DNA from: Pseudomonadota bacterium
GTDB lineage: Bacteria > Pseudomonadota > Alphaproteobacteria > Sphingomonadales > Sphingomonadaceae
Direction: 5' to 3'
DNA: 64,000 nucleotides
Assembly (NCBI GenBank): GCA_023418595.1
Contig: JAEZZI010000026.1
Location: 243,845 to 307,844 of the forward strand
The notes under the pieces: generated by a model
Told to the model about the DNA's origin: nothing
What the model saw: only the letters and a program-made list of their open reading frames with translations
The model's database searches: none
Made by a program: the position numbers and the translations under genes
Part shown: in pieces, positions 32,896-42,135 of the stretch
Numbering within the stretch: the stretch's first letter is position 1
Layout: each line of letters starts with the position of its first letter

Positions 32896-33311
32896 CGCGG
32901 ATAGCGGCGATCCATTTCCGCGATCGAGGCTGCGATCAGTTCTTCCAGCACCCCCATGTCGATGTCCGACAGTCGCTTTATATAGAGGCAGGATTTACCC
33001 GTGCGGTGCTTTCCCAATCGCCCCATCAGTTCGGCATGACCGGGAAAGCCGTCGAGCAGATAGAGAACGAGTTCGGCCTTGCGCGGCGAGAAACCGATCC
33101 GCGCCATATCGCCTTCGCGTCCGCTGTCATATTTGTAGTGATAGCGGCCGAAGCCCACGATCGACGGCCCCCACATCCTCGCAGGCTCACCCGAAAGTCG
33201 TTCCATCGTTGCACGGATCACTCTGGCGTCCGCACTCCGCTCGGGTGGCTGGGCGGCGGCGATGAAAGCATCGACCGATGCGGGGGTGGACTGGGTCTTG
33301 TTTTCGGCCAT
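32892..33311 (-). CDS. DUF1801 domain protein
   Basis: 139 residues from ATG 33311 with GGAGG eight bases upstream; an in-frame extension to 33398 matches nothing. It has the DUF1801 block WGPSIVGFGRYHYKYDSGRE and IGFSPRKAELVLYLL, and ends YIKRLSDIDMGVLEELI. A small cytoplasmic protein of unknown role, often described as YdhG-like. Its stop overlaps the stop of the convergent molybdopterin gene by four bases (CTAG shared). Confidence 0.88.
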   Translation of the reverse strand: MAENKTQSTPASVDAFIAAAQPPERSADARVIRATMERLSGEPARMWGPSIVGFGRYHYKYDSGREGDMARIGFSPRKAELVLYLLDGFPGHAELMGRLGKHRTGKSCLYIKRLSDIDMGVLEELIAASIAEMDRRYPR

Positions 33312-33437
33312 GGGCTTTACCTCCGGCCGGGGACCATATCGCAGAATCCAGGTGCAGAGAACGTCCCCTCGCCATTGCGCCCAAGCCCCCACCCGCATAG
33401 AGCGCGCCCGAAATCCCTGTCACCCGGAGTTCCAGCC

Positions 33438-34658
33438 ATGACCGATCAGATCAACAAGGTCGTCCTCGCCTATTCGGGCGGGCTCGACACCAGCGTTATC
33501 CTGAAATGGCTCCAGCAGAATTATAACTGCGAGGTCGTCACCTTCACCGCCGATCTGGGGCAGGGCGAGGAACTGGAGCCAGCGCGCGCCAAGGCCGAGT
33601 TGATGGGGGTGAAGCCCGAGCACATCTTCATCGACGATCTGCGCGAGGAATTCGTTCGCGATTTCGTGTTTCCGATGATGCGCGCCAACGCGCTGTACGA
33701 AGGACTGTACCTGCTCGGCACCTCGATCGCGCGGCCGCTGATTTCCAAGCGCCTGATCGAGATCGCGCGCGAAGTGGGTGCGGATGCGATTTCGCACGGC
33801 GCGACCGGCAAGGGCAACGACCAGGTTCGCTTCGAACTGTCGGCCTATGCGCTCGCGCCCGATATCAAGGTGATCGCCCCGTGGCGCGAATGGGACCTGA
33901 CCAGCCGCACCGCGCTGATCGACTTTGCCGAGAAGAACCAGATCCCGGTGCCCAAGGACAAGCGCGGCGAATCGCCGTTTTCGACCGACGCGAACCTGCT
34001 CCACACCTCCTCCGAGGGGAAAGTGCTCGAAGACCCGTGGGATGAAGTCCCCGATTACGTCTATTCGCGCACGGTGAACCCGGAAGACGCGCCCGATGCG
34101 CCCGAATTCATCACCATCGATTTCGAAAAGGGCGACGGCATCGCGCTGAACGGTGAGGCGATGTCGCCCGCGACGCTGCTCGCGGCGCTCAACGAACTCG
34201 GTCGCAAGCATGGCATCGGTCGCCTCGATCTGGTCGAGAACCGCTTCGTCGGCATGAAGTCGCGCGGCATGTACGAAACGCCCGGCGGCACCATCTATCA
34301 TCTCGCGCATCGCGGCATCGAACAGATCACGCTCGACCGCGGGGCGGCGCATCTGAAGGACGAACTCAGCCCCCGCTATGCCGAGTTGATCTATAACGGT
34401 TTCTGGTTCGCGCCCGAACGCGAAATGCTCCAGGCGGCGATCGACCACAGCCAGGAAAAGGTCGCAGGGACCGTCCGGCTGAAACTCTACAAGGGCGGCG
34501 TTTACGTGGTCGGGCGCAAATCGCCCCACACGCTCTATTCGGAAAAGGTGGTGACGTTCGAGGACGATCAGGGCGCCTACGACCAGCGCGACGCGGCGGG
34601 ATTCATCAAGCTGAACGCGCTGCGGCTGCGGTTGCTGGGACGCCGCGATCAGGCGTAA
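33438..34658 (+). CDS. argG: argininosuccinate synthase
   Basis: 406 residues. Joins citrulline and aspartate with ATP to argininosuccinate. N-terminal PP-loop KVVLAYSGGLDTSVILKWL; further blocks HGATGKGNDQVRFEL, FPMMRANALYEGLYLLGTS and SPFSTDANLLHTSSEG. ATG 33438 fits the conserved start; a long in-frame extension upstream is spurious. Monocistronic here; argH is at 21.7-23.1 kb. Confidence 0.98.
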   Translation: MTDQINKVVLAYSGGLDTSVILKWLQQNYNCEVVTFTADLGQGEELEPARAKAELMGVKPEHIFIDDLREEFVRDFVFPMMRANALYEGLYLLGTSIARPLISKRLIEIAREVGADAISHGATGKGNDQVRFELSAYALAPDIKVIAPWREWDLTSRTALIDFAEKNQIPVPKDKRGESPFSTDANLLHTSSEGKVLEDPWDEVPDYVYSRTVNPEDAPDAPEFITIDFEKGDGIALNGEAMSPATLLAALNELGRKHGIGRLDLVENRFVGMKSRGMYETPGGTIYHLAHRGIEQITLDRGAAHLKDELSPRYAELIYNGFWFAPEREMLQAAIDHSQEKVAGTVRLKLYKGGVYVVGRKSPHTLYSEKVVTFEDDQGAYDQRDAAGFIKLNALRLRLLGRRDQA

Positions 34659-34709
34659 GCCGGTGGCGGCGGAGAGGGTTGGTTAACCATCCTCGCCTAA
34701 GCCGGTGCG

Positions 34710-36281
34710 ATGCCGTCCATCGCCCGGCCTGCCCAGACTTTTTCCGCGCCGACCCTGTGGCTGGCGGTGGGATTGTGCGTCGTGTTGGCGGCGGGGCGCA
34801 GCCTGTCCGGTTGGGCGGCGCTGTCGTCGCTGCAACTGCCCGACACCGACGATGTCATGCGGCTCGTCCAGATCCGCGACTGGCTGGGCGGGCAGGGGTT
34901 TTTCGACCTTAGCCAATACCGATTGGGCGGTGCGGGCGGCACGGCCATGCACTGGTCGCGGCTGGGGGATATCGGTCCGGCGGCGATCATGCTGGCGACG
35001 CGGCCTTTGCTGGGCGCGAGCGGTGCAGAGCTTGCCGCGCTGATCCTGTGGCCGAGCCTGTTGTTCCTGGCTTTCATGCTGCTGAGCGGGTCGATCGCGC
35101 GTGTGCTTGGCGGCGATCGGGCAACCGGCGTCGCGATCGTATTGGCCGCGCTCGCCTTTCCGGCGGCGGCGATGTTCGTGCCGGGTCGGATCGACCATCA
35201 CGGGCTGCAACTGGTGCTGCTGCTCCTTGCCGTTCGTCACATGGTCGGCACGGCGACACGCTCAGCGGGCGTGATTGCGGGCGTCGCGATGGCGGCGAGC
35301 CTGGCGATCGGGGTGGAGCTGGTCGCGTCAATGGCGATCCTGTGCGGCTATGCGTGCGCGCGGTGGATCGTCGATGGTGCGCGCGAGCGGTTGTCGGGAC
35401 TGGCAATCGGGCTGTTCGCCGGATTGGCCGTCATGGCGATGCTGGCCCCGGCCAACTGGATTTATCCGGCTTGCGACGCCTTTACGCGCCAGGCGGCGAT
35501 TGCTGCGGTTTGCGGTGCAGCGGCGATGGCGGTGCTGGCGCACATCCCATTTGCGCTTGAGCGGCGAGGACGCTCAGTTGCGGCCTGCTTGACGGGCATG
35601 GTGACGCTGGGCGCGATCGCGCTGCTCGCCCCGGCATGTGTTGCCGATCCCTATGCCGCGGTCGATCCGTTGGTCCGGTCGCGCTGGATGGCGCATGTGC
35701 AGGAAGCGCGCGGGCTGATGGCGCTGACGCCGGGCGAATGGATCGGCATGGCCGGGCTGCCTCTGGTCGCGCTGGCCGCTGCGATCGCACGAACGGCGCA
35801 GCGACGCAGCGGCGATTGGGCGTTGGTGACGGCGATCATCTGCGGATCGGTTGCGCTGGCCATGCTTCAGGCGCGCGCGATCCATGTCGCGGCGGCCCTT
35901 GCCCCGGCAGTGCTGGCGCCGATCGTCGCCGATATTCGCATCCGCCGCCAGTCGCTCGCCCCGCTCGCCTGGCTGGCGTCGATCGGCATCAGCTATCCGC
36001 TGGTGGGCAAGGCGATTGCTGCGCCAGAAATGCTCGATGCACAGCGGTGCGATCCGCAACCGGCAATCACTGCGCTTGAAGCACTTCCGCCCGCAACCGT
36101 GCTGGCACCGATCGATCTGGGGCCGCAACTGTTGCTACAAACCGGCCATCATGTGGTGGCGGCGCCCTATCACCGCAATGGCGATGGCATCCGCACATGG
36201 CTGAACCCGCACGCATCTAGCGTGGGAAGAATCGACTATTTCATTTCGTGTGGGTCGCCGCTGGCCCGCGAAGCAGAATAA
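34710..36281 (+). CDS. polytopic membrane protein, GT-C glycosyltransferase-like (STT3/AglB-like)
   Basis: 523 residues with about 11-13 membrane helices. After the first helix comes LPDTDDVMRLVQIRDWLG and MHWSRLGDIGPAAIM, resembling the acidic first loop of GT-C enzymes; FVPGRIDHHGLQLVLLLLAV is another loop motif. A soluble C-terminal part of about 90 residues has two Cys (QRCDPQ and FISCGSP). GT-C enzymes take sugar from lipid-linked donors and work outside the membrane. Donor and acceptor unknown. Its end overlaps the convergent PAP2 gene by 41 bases. Confidence 0.7.
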   Translation: MPSIARPAQTFSAPTLWLAVGLCVVLAAGRSLSGWAALSSLQLPDTDDVMRLVQIRDWLGGQGFFDLSQYRLGGAGGTAMHWSRLGDIGPAAIMLATRPLLGASGAELAALILWPSLLFLAFMLLSGSIARVLGGDRATGVAIVLAALAFPAAAMFVPGRIDHHGLQLVLLLLAVRHMVGTATRSAGVIAGVAMAASLAIGVELVASMAILCGYACARWIVDGARERLSGLAIGLFAGLAVMAMLAPANWIYPACDAFTRQAAIAAVCGAAAMAVLAHIPFALERRGRSVAACLTGMVTLGAIALLAPACVADPYAAVDPLVRSRWMAHVQEARGLMALTPGEWIGMAGLPLVALAAAIARTAQRRSGDWALVTAIICGSVALAMLQARAIHVAAALAPAVLAPIVADIRIRRQSLAPLAWLASIGISYPLVGKAIAAPEMLDAQRCDPQPAITALEALPPATVLAPIDLGPQLLLQTGHHVVAAPYHRNGDGIRTWLNPHASSVGRIDYFISCGSPLAREAE

Positions 36282-37212
36282 CAAGCATCGCGACCATCCC
36301 CCCTGCCGCCACGTCGACGAAATAATGCGCACCATGCGTGATTGCCGACGCAATCATCGCCACGTTCAACACCAGGAACGGGATGCGAAGCACGCGCGCC
36401 GACCAGACTGCGTAACTGCACAATAGGGCCGTTGCCGCGTGGATCGACGGAAAGGTGACAATGCCCGACGCCGCGCCGAGTGAAAGCACGAAATCCGAAT
36501 CGCTTCGCACCGCGTCAAAACTCGCAAGGAAGTGATAACCGAAAAAAGGATTTACGGCCCCGGTCGTCTCGGGGGTGAGCGCGAAATGGACATAGCTTCC
36601 CAGCGCCGGAAAAAAGGCTGATAGTCCGATCGAGACGAGGCACCCAATCAAGAACGCCTCGACAAACCAATAGCCTCGCGCAGTTTGGCCGGCGAGCATC
36701 AGGAGCGGCGGGATCGCCATCAATTGCAGGCTGAAGCTGGAATAGCTGAGGCCGAGCAGTGTCGCGATCCATTCCGATCGGCCCGCAATCCTCACGGCCG
36801 TCATCGCGCTCAAACCAAAGCCGTGGTCCCACCCGGCCAGCTGCGCGTCCGCGAGTGGCAGGTCGAGGCGCATCGCGGCGTAGGACAGAATAAGGATGGG
36901 GACGGCAAGTACGATGATCAGCGCCAGCCCCTCGACAGCGCCCAACAGGTCGGACAAGCCCTGGCGGTGCAGCAAGACGCCGACTGGCAGGAGGGCGAGG
37001 GGAATCACCAGAAGAGGCAGAAAGCTCGGATAATCGACCCGAAAGCCGGTGAGGAGCGGCGCCATGACCGCCACCCCAAGCGCAAGAAATGACGCAATCC
37101 ATGTACGGTTGCGCTGATGCTTCAACCGCGAAAGCTCGGGCGAAGAAACGGCGTCGTCGCGCTTTACCTCACCCGCCAACCGACACGATATCTGTTTGTC
37201 CATGCTCGCCAC
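36241..37212 (-). CDS. PAP2-family membrane phosphatase
   Basis: 323 residues, six or more membrane helices. The phosphatase motifs are FPSIHAATALL (His of motif 2) and THGAHYFVDVAAGG (motif 3, with the nucleophilic His). These enzymes hydrolyse lipid phosphates such as undecaprenyl or phosphatidyl phosphates, or inositol-linked lipids. GTG 37212 is preferred because GGGAGG lies five bases upstream; ATG 37203 is the alternative. The convergent GT-C-like gene could use the same lipid carrier, a weak but attractive link. Confidence 0.85.
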   Translation of the reverse strand: MASMDKQISCRLAGEVKRDDAVSSPELSRLKHQRNRTWIASFLALGVAVMAPLLTGFRVDYPSFLPLLVIPLALLPVGVLLHRQGLSDLLGAVEGLALIIVLAVPILILSYAAMRLDLPLADAQLAGWDHGFGLSAMTAVRIAGRSEWIATLLGLSYSSFSLQLMAIPPLLMLAGQTARGYWFVEAFLIGCLVSIGLSAFFPALGSYVHFALTPETTGAVNPFFGYHFLASFDAVRSDSDFVLSLGAASGIVTFPSIHAATALLCSYAVWSARVLRIPFLVLNVAMIASAITHGAHYFVDVAAGGMVAMLVILLRGPAATHTK

Positions 37213-37367
37213 GTCCGCCTCCCGCGATGGGGCGCGAGACTAGTCTCTGCCGCCTAAGTTCGGGTTAAACGCAAGGTCGGTGGCTCAACGATGAAATCGG
37301 AGGGATCAAGCGGGCAGCGAAGGCGATCGCGGAAAACGAAAACAATGCGCCAGTGCAATCAGGGGAA

Positions 37368-37443
37368 TGGTGCCTAGGGACGGGATCGAACCGCCGACAC
37401 TGCGATTTTCAGTCGCATGCTCTACCAACTGAGCTACCTAGGC
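37368..37443 (-). tRNA. tRNA-Phe (GAA)
   Basis: On the minus strand the acceptor stem GCCTAGG pairs with CCTAGGC, the D arm is GCTCAGTTGGTAGAGC, the anticodon loop CTGAAAA contains GAA, the T arm is GGCGGTTCGATCCCGTC, and CCA is encoded. 76 bases in total. Confidence 0.98.
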
Positions 37444-37473
37444 ACGCCGATCGAGTGATCGGGAGGGGGCTCC

Positions 37474-37674
37474 TTAGTCGGGGCGTCCGGTGCTGTCCAG
37501 CCCTGCCGAACCAGTTTCCGCGTCGGGGTCGCTCTCGGCCGGGCCGGCGGGAATCCGATAGCCTTCGCCCAGCCATTTGAGCAGATCGCGGTCGCGGCAG
37601 CCGCGGCTGCAAAAGGGAGTGTGTTCAGGCGCGACGGGCTTGTCGCAGATCGGGCAGGCATTGCGGCGGGGCAT
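37474..37674 (-). CDS. yacG: DNA gyrase inhibitor YacG (zinc-binding)
   Basis: 66 residues. Zinc site of four Cys: ACPICDKP and FCSRGCRDRDLLKWL, the YacG signature; the tail is Pro/Asp-rich. In E. coli the protein binds the gyrase B subunit and inhibits it. It starts 9 bases after the RNase E/G-like gene and precedes tRNA-Phe on the same strand. Confidence 0.94.
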   Translation of the reverse strand: MPRRNACPICDKPVAPEHTPFCSRGCRDRDLLKWLGEGYRIPAGPAESDPDAETGSAGLDSTGRPD

Positions 37675-37683
37675 CGGGTTCCT

Positions 37684-38640
37684 TCAGGCGGCGCTGAACA
37701 GATGGGGGCGCCCGGTCCGCCTGTGAAGCGCTGTCAGCCAATCGGGACGCCGGTCGAGCGCGGCGATCAGTGCGGCGGGCAGGCGGTGCGCGGTCGGATC
37801 GGTCGGGCCGCCGCGCTCGATTCGCCGCAGCACCGCGCGCAGTTCCGCCGCGAGCGGATCGAGCGCGAGCAACTCGGGAAGCGAGGCGCGCGGGCGACGG
37901 CGCACCACCTGCAAGAATCCGAAGCCGTTGATCGCGGTGCGTTCATAGGGTTGCGGCAAGGCGCCGTCGAACGCCTCGACCACGCGGTTGCGCGCCGGTT
38001 TGTCGGGCAGGGTGGGGAAATCTACGCCGATCGACCCGCCGATGCCGAACCGCCGGATCGCGCGGGCGGTGGCGATGCCACCCGCGATCGCCAGCGGCTC
38101 CAGCGGCGGCGCGCCGTCGATGTCGAAAAGGGTCATGGCAGGCGTCACGCTCATGCGCAGCTGCCCGCCGGGAAAGGCGATCTCGCCGCTCGAGGCCTCT
38201 GCCAGCAATTCAGACCAGCCCGCGGCTTCCAGCGCGTCTGCCTGATGCGGCTGACAGGCGCGGACGGGGATGCCGGTCGCGGTGATGCGCGCGAGCAGGT
38301 CGGGGCCGGGGGCGGGGCCTGCGCCTTCGGGGGCGAGGCGCGCGCGGGGCGGCTTGGGCCGTCCGGCCTCGGGGATCGCCTCGCGCACGATTTCGACCAG
38401 CAGGGCGCGGCCTTCGCTCAGCCCCTTGGGAATCGCATCGAGCAGCGCTTCGCCGCCGTCTGAGAGTTCGATCCGCGCGCCGCGATTCGCGGTAGGACGC
38501 TCGATCAGCCGTGCCTCGGCGATCGTTCCCAGCGACGGTCCGGCATCGTCGGGCTCGATCCGCGCCTCGACGATCTCGCCTCCCTCGAACAGGGCCGCGC
38601 GATTCTCGCCGATCCCGGCCTCATAGAGCCATTCAGACAA
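37684..38640 (-). CDS. short ribonuclease E/G-family protein
   Basis: 318 residues, well below RNase G (about 490). The N-terminal S1-like part is abbreviated (WLYEAGIGENRAALFEGGEI, then RGARIELSDGGEALLDAIPK). The DNase I-like catalytic part keeps both acidic residues: MTLFDIDGAPPLEP and GIGGSIGVDFPTL. No Zn-link Cys pair or degradosome scaffold follows. Such short forms between maf and yacG are common in sphingomonads. Whether it cuts RNA is unproven. The ATG overlaps the maf stop by eight bases. Confidence 0.85.
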   Translation of the reverse strand: MSEWLYEAGIGENRAALFEGGEIVEARIEPDDAGPSLGTIAEARLIERPTANRGARIELSDGGEALLDAIPKGLSEGRALLVEIVREAIPEAGRPKPPRARLAPEGAGPAPGPDLLARITATGIPVRACQPHQADALEAAGWSELLAEASSGEIAFPGGQLRMSVTPAMTLFDIDGAPPLEPLAIAGGIATARAIRRFGIGGSIGVDFPTLPDKPARNRVVEAFDGALPQPYERTAINGFGFLQVVRRRPRASLPELLALDPLAAELRAVLRRIERGGPTDPTAHRLPAALIAALDRRPDWLTALHRRTGRPHLFSAA

Positions 38641-39202
38641 GCGGCAGTCCCGCCGCCTTCAGCAGCGCGCGCGCTTCGAACAGCGGCAGGCCGATGACGC
38701 CCGAATGGCTGCCCGACAGGAAGCGGACGAACGCCTCGGCACGCCCCTGGATCGCATAGCCGCCGGCCTTTCCCAGCCCCTCACCGCAATCGATATAGGC
38801 TTGGATTTCTTGCGGGTGCAGGCGTTTGAACGCGACGATCGTGTCCGCAAGCTTGATCCGCGCGGTGCCGTGCGAATCGATCACGCACACCGCCGACAGG
38901 CAATGGTGACGGCGGCCCGACAGCTTGTTCAACAGATCGCGCTGGATTTCGTGCGTGTCGGCAGGCGGCAGAATGCGGCGACCGAGCGCAATGGTGGTGT
39001 CGCCCGCCAGCACGATCTCGTCAGGCGCGCGGGACACGGCCCGCGCCTTTTGCTCCGCGAGCCGCAGCGCATAGGCGCGAGGACTTTCGTCTTTCAGCGG
39101 GTTCTCGTCGATATCGGGCGCGGCAACGCGCGCCGGGCTGATCCCCAGCCGCTCGACAAGCGAAAGCCGACGCGGCGAGGTGGAGGCGAGGACGAGGTTC
39201 AT
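38633..39202 (-). CDS. maf: Maf-family nucleotide pyrophosphatase
   Basis: 189 residues from ATG 39202. Hydrolyses non-canonical or canonical NTPs (dTTP/UTP or m7GTP types) to NMP. Start block LVLASTSPRRLSLVERLG with the S/T-SPRR motif, then IVLAGDTTIALGRRILPP and GGYAIQGRAEAFVR. A GTG at 39232 could add ten residues; the ATG gives the standard Maf N-terminus. It follows infA after 33 bases. Confidence 0.94.
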   Translation of the reverse strand: MNLVLASTSPRRLSLVERLGISPARVAAPDIDENPLKDESPRAYALRLAEQKARAVSRAPDEIVLAGDTTIALGRRILPPADTHEIQRDLLNKLSGRRHHCLSAVCVIDSHGTARIKLADTIVAFKRLHPQEIQAYIDCGEGLGKAGGYAIQGRAEAFVRFLSGSHSGVIGLPLFEARALLKAAGLPLV

Positions 39203-39235
39203 GCGGACATTCGTGTCCGGCTTCCCGTCCACGCC

Positions 39236-39454
39236 TTATTTGAAGCGATAGGTGATGCGGCCCTTGGTCAGGTCGTAGGGCGTCAGTTCGACGAGCACTT
39301 CGTCGCCCACCAGCACGCGGATGCGGTTTTTGCGCATCTTGCCGGCGGTGTGGCCGAGAATCTCGTGGTCATTCTCAAGCCGGACGCGGAACATGGCGTT
39401 GGGCAACAGCTCAACCACCTGTCCGCGCATCTCAAGCAGTTCTTCCTTGGCCAA
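39236..39454 (-). CDS. infA: translation initiation factor IF-1
   Basis: 72 residues, exact length. Single OB fold: EELLEMRGQVVELLPNAMFR, GKMRKNRIRVLVGDEV and ELTPYDLTKGRITYRFK. Binds the ribosomal A site in initiation. First of the run infA, maf, rng-like, yacG, tRNA-Phe. Confidence 0.99.
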   Translation of the reverse strand: MAKEELLEMRGQVVELLPNAMFRVRLENDHEILGHTAGKMRKNRIRVLVGDEVLVELTPYDLTKGRITYRFK

Positions 39455-39518
39455 AAAATGCCTCTTTATATGAGCGAAAGTCGCGGCTCCTTACGCGCAA
39501 ATGACGCGAAAGGGAAGC

Positions 39519-39547
39519 GGGGCGCGGTGCATCGCACACCACGCCCC
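39519..39547 (-). terminator. possible terminator after the TonB receptor
   Basis: Minus strand GGGGCGTGGTG, loop, CACCGCGCCCC hairpin just after the receptor stop. The following T run is poor (CTTCCCTTT), so it may be weak. Confidence 0.5.
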
Positions 39548-39554
39548 CTCGCCC

Positions 39555-41564
39555 TTAAGAATTCGCGCGGACGCCGCCGTAAATGCCGCGCCGCTCGATC
39601 GGATAGAAGATTTCGGACGCCGGCGTCGCGGCGACGACGGCGGAGATGTCGCCGACGGCCTTTTTCGCCGTCAGGTTGCGCGCATCGAGGAAGACGCTGA
39701 GCGACTCGGACAGCCGCGCCTTGGCACCCAGCCCGATCGTCGCATAGCCATCGACGCGCAGCGTGTTGCGATAATCCGCCCACGCGCCTCGCGGTATCCA
39801 TTCGACCCGCGGCGATACGCTCAACGCATCGGTCCCCAGCCGCAGTTCGGCGCGGTAGAGATGTTCGGGCACCACCGGCAGGTGATTGCCGCCATAGCGT
39901 GGATCGTCGACGAAGCGGAAATCGTTGAACTGATAGACCTGGTTGAGCGCCAGCCAAGGCGCGAGGGCCAGCGTCAGGCCCGCCTCGACCCCCTGATGCA
40001 GCGTGCGATCGGCGTTGAAGGTGGATGCCGGAATGTCCGGACCGATCACGAACTGCAACATCTCCCCGCGAAGATCGGCGCGGTAGAGGCTGATATCCCA
40101 GCTAGCGATGCCCAGCCGCCCGCGCGTGCCGATCTCGGTCGTCCAGGCGCGCTGCGGATCGACCGCGACGAAGCCTACCGTTGGCGCCTGCACCAGTTCG
40201 GAAAAACCGGGAAGCTCCAGGCTGCGCGACCGGTTGGCGTAAAGCTGCACCCCCGGCACCGGCGTCCACAGCACCCCGAATTTGGGCGAGAAGCCGTCGA
40301 AGCGGCCGCCGTCGCTGTTGATGGGCGCGAGCAGATTGTCGACCTCGCGCTCGCCCAGCGTGTGGACCCCGCCCGCGATCAGGCTCAGCGTGTCGCCGAG
40401 CGGCAGGCGACCCTCGACATGACTGTTGATGGTATGTGCCCGCTGGACGATGCTCGCGGTCAGTGCGCCGCGATTGCCCGCGAAATTGACGAACTGTTTG
40501 GCGTCGGTCGTCCCGAACCGCGCCTGGGTGCCCAGCGTGATTTCCCAGCCCACCGCGTCGCTCACGCGCCCGGCATAATCCAGGCTGGCGAACGCGCCGT
40601 ACGTGTCCGACTTGTGGTCGATGACCTGAAAGATCGGGTGGTAGAGCTGCCTGGTGTTGTAGAAGACACCCACGCTCGCTTCTCCGTTGCCGATCGCGAA
40701 GCGCGTGCGGTTTTGCAACCGGATCGAATCGATGTCGCGGCCATAATTATTGGCGATCAGCACCGCGCGCGCCTTGGCCGGATTGTTGATCGCATCGGTC
40801 AGGTTGAGGTTGCCGGGCGAATCCTGACGGATGTGATTGATCGAAGCGTAGAAGCGGGTTTCTGCGCCTGTGTCCAGCTTCAGTCCGACATTGCCGTTCA
40901 GCCGCAGCGACCGGCGATCCGATTGCTGGCGGTCGCCCGACGACGTGTCGCCGGTCAGCGCCACGAACACGTCGCCCACCGCGTCCGACGCGCCGTAAGC
41001 GATCTTGCCGCGCAGCGTGTCGAAGCTGCCGCCATCGGCGTGCAATTCGATGCCCGGAGCGCTGCGCCCCGTTGGCGTAATCGCGTTGATCGCGCCGCCC
41101 AAAGTCGATCCGCCGAACCGCAGCGCGTTACCACCGCGATATACTTCGATCGCCTCGAACACCTGCGGGTCGAGTTCCTGAAAATCGCCATTGTCGTCGG
41201 CCATGTTGATCGGGATGCCGTCCTGAAGCAGCGTCAGCCCGCGCATGTGAAACCCGCGGCTGATCCCCGACCCGCGGATCGACAGCCGGGTTTCCTGGCC
41301 GAAACGGGGCTGAGCATAGACGCCTGGCGAGAAAGCGAGCGCATCGGCCAGCGAGACCGCGACCTTGTCCTCGAACTGATCGGCCTCGACCCGGTCGGCG
41401 CCGCCGGGGCGCTGTTCGGGGTCGGTGGCGCGCTGGCCGATGACGGTGACCTGCTGTTCGTCGCGCGGCGGCTCGTCGTCTCGGGCAAGAGCGGGGAGGG
41501 CACAAAGGAGCGCGGATGCGGAAATGCCGGCCGTCAATGCGGCCCGCAGCGTGAAACTGGACAT
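39555..41564 (-). CDS. TonB-dependent outer-membrane receptor (FecA-like)
   Basis: 669 residues from ATG 41564. Signal peptide ends LPALARDDE. A TonB box-like QQVTVIGQR precedes the plug domain (about 50-165) with VYAQPRFGQETRLSIRGSG and HMRGLTLLQDGIPIN. A 22-strand barrel follows. The plug and barrel resemble the FecA branch, which imports ferric citrate; no FecI/FecR pair is nearby. Upstream on the same strand lies a DUF2946 gene, a family often found beside copper-related receptors, so a copper or other metal chelate is an alternative cargo. Confidence 0.92.
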   Translation of the reverse strand: MSSFTLRAALTAGISASALLCALPALARDDEPPRDEQQVTVIGQRATDPEQRPGGADRVEADQFEDKVAVSLADALAFSPGVYAQPRFGQETRLSIRGSGISRGFHMRGLTLLQDGIPINMADDNGDFQELDPQVFEAIEVYRGGNALRFGGSTLGGAINAITPTGRSAPGIELHADGGSFDTLRGKIAYGASDAVGDVFVALTGDTSSGDRQQSDRRSLRLNGNVGLKLDTGAETRFYASINHIRQDSPGNLNLTDAINNPAKARAVLIANNYGRDIDSIRLQNRTRFAIGNGEASVGVFYNTRQLYHPIFQVIDHKSDTYGAFASLDYAGRVSDAVGWEITLGTQARFGTTDAKQFVNFAGNRGALTASIVQRAHTINSHVEGRLPLGDTLSLIAGGVHTLGEREVDNLLAPINSDGGRFDGFSPKFGVLWTPVPGVQLYANRSRSLELPGFSELVQAPTVGFVAVDPQRAWTTEIGTRGRLGIASWDISLYRADLRGEMLQFVIGPDIPASTFNADRTLHQGVEAGLTLALAPWLALNQVYQFNDFRFVDDPRYGGNHLPVVPEHLYRAELRLGTDALSVSPRVEWIPRGAWADYRNTLRVDGYATIGLGAKARLSESLSVFLDARNLTAKKAVGDISAVVAATPASEIFYPIERRGIYGGVRANS

Positions 41565-41659
41565 GAAAATACCTTCTTGGGTCGCGTGGCCTTGGGGCAG
41601 CACGCGACAGCATCGATCGCACCGCGCGATTGCCCGCGCGGCAAATGGAACTCAGGCGA

Positions 41660-42052
41660 TCATGAAGGCGGGGGGGCCGGTTGCAGGCGGGTCGGGGCGA
41701 CCAGTCCCTGGCCGATGGCGACGGCGAAGGCGCGCGCCGGGGTTGCGGCAGCGGTGGTGGCAACACGAAATTCGGGATCGATGGCAAGCGGCGGATCGAA
41801 CGGCGCGGCCAGCCCGGCAAAGGCGCAATGCTGTTTCGCCTCATGCGCCTGACCCGGGTCGTGGTCGTGCATCTGGTTGCGCGCATCGACGAAGGCGGTG
41901 ACCATGCCGTCGCCGGTACACAGTTCGATCCAGCGCCCCTGATCCGACGGCATCCACCCGCCCGGCACCGCGATCCGCAGCAACAGCGCGCACCCGACCA
42001 ACGCCAGCGCAACGCGCCTGCCCAGTCCGTTCGTCTCGATGCCGCCCCGCAT
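41660..42052 (-). CDS. DUF2946 family protein
   Basis: 130 residues. N-terminal hydrophobic segment (VALALVGCALLLRIAVPGGW), then a His/Cys-rich stretch HDHDPGQAHEAKQHCAFAGL that could bind a metal, then an Ala/Pro-rich tail. This is the DUF2946 layout; such genes are commonly found near copper-handling or TonB receptor genes. It lies 95 bases before the FecA-like receptor on the same strand and may be in its operon. Function unknown. Confidence 0.8.
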   Translation of the reverse strand: MRGGIETNGLGRRVALALVGCALLLRIAVPGGWMPSDQGRWIELCTGDGMVTAFVDARNQMHDHDPGQAHEAKQHCAFAGLAAPFDPPLAIDPEFRVATTAAATPARAFAVAIGQGLVAPTRLQPAPPPS

Positions 42053-42080
42053 GGGCCGATCCTCTAGCGCGTCAGTCCCA

Positions 42081-42114
42081 AAAGAAAACCCCGCCCGGTT
42101 GCACGGACGGGGTA
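42081..42114 (-). terminator. rho-independent terminator after hppA
   Basis: Minus strand ACCCCGTCCG, loop, CCGGGCGGGGT (one mismatch), then TTTTCTTTT; it begins about 22 bases after the hppA stop. Confidence 0.88.
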
Positions 42115-42135
42115 AGGTCGCGCTTCAAAATACGG

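Noticed and set aside
39501..41852. 783-codon plus-strand frame opposite the TonB receptor
   Set aside because: Antisense shadow; the receptor has signal peptide, plug and barrel motifs.
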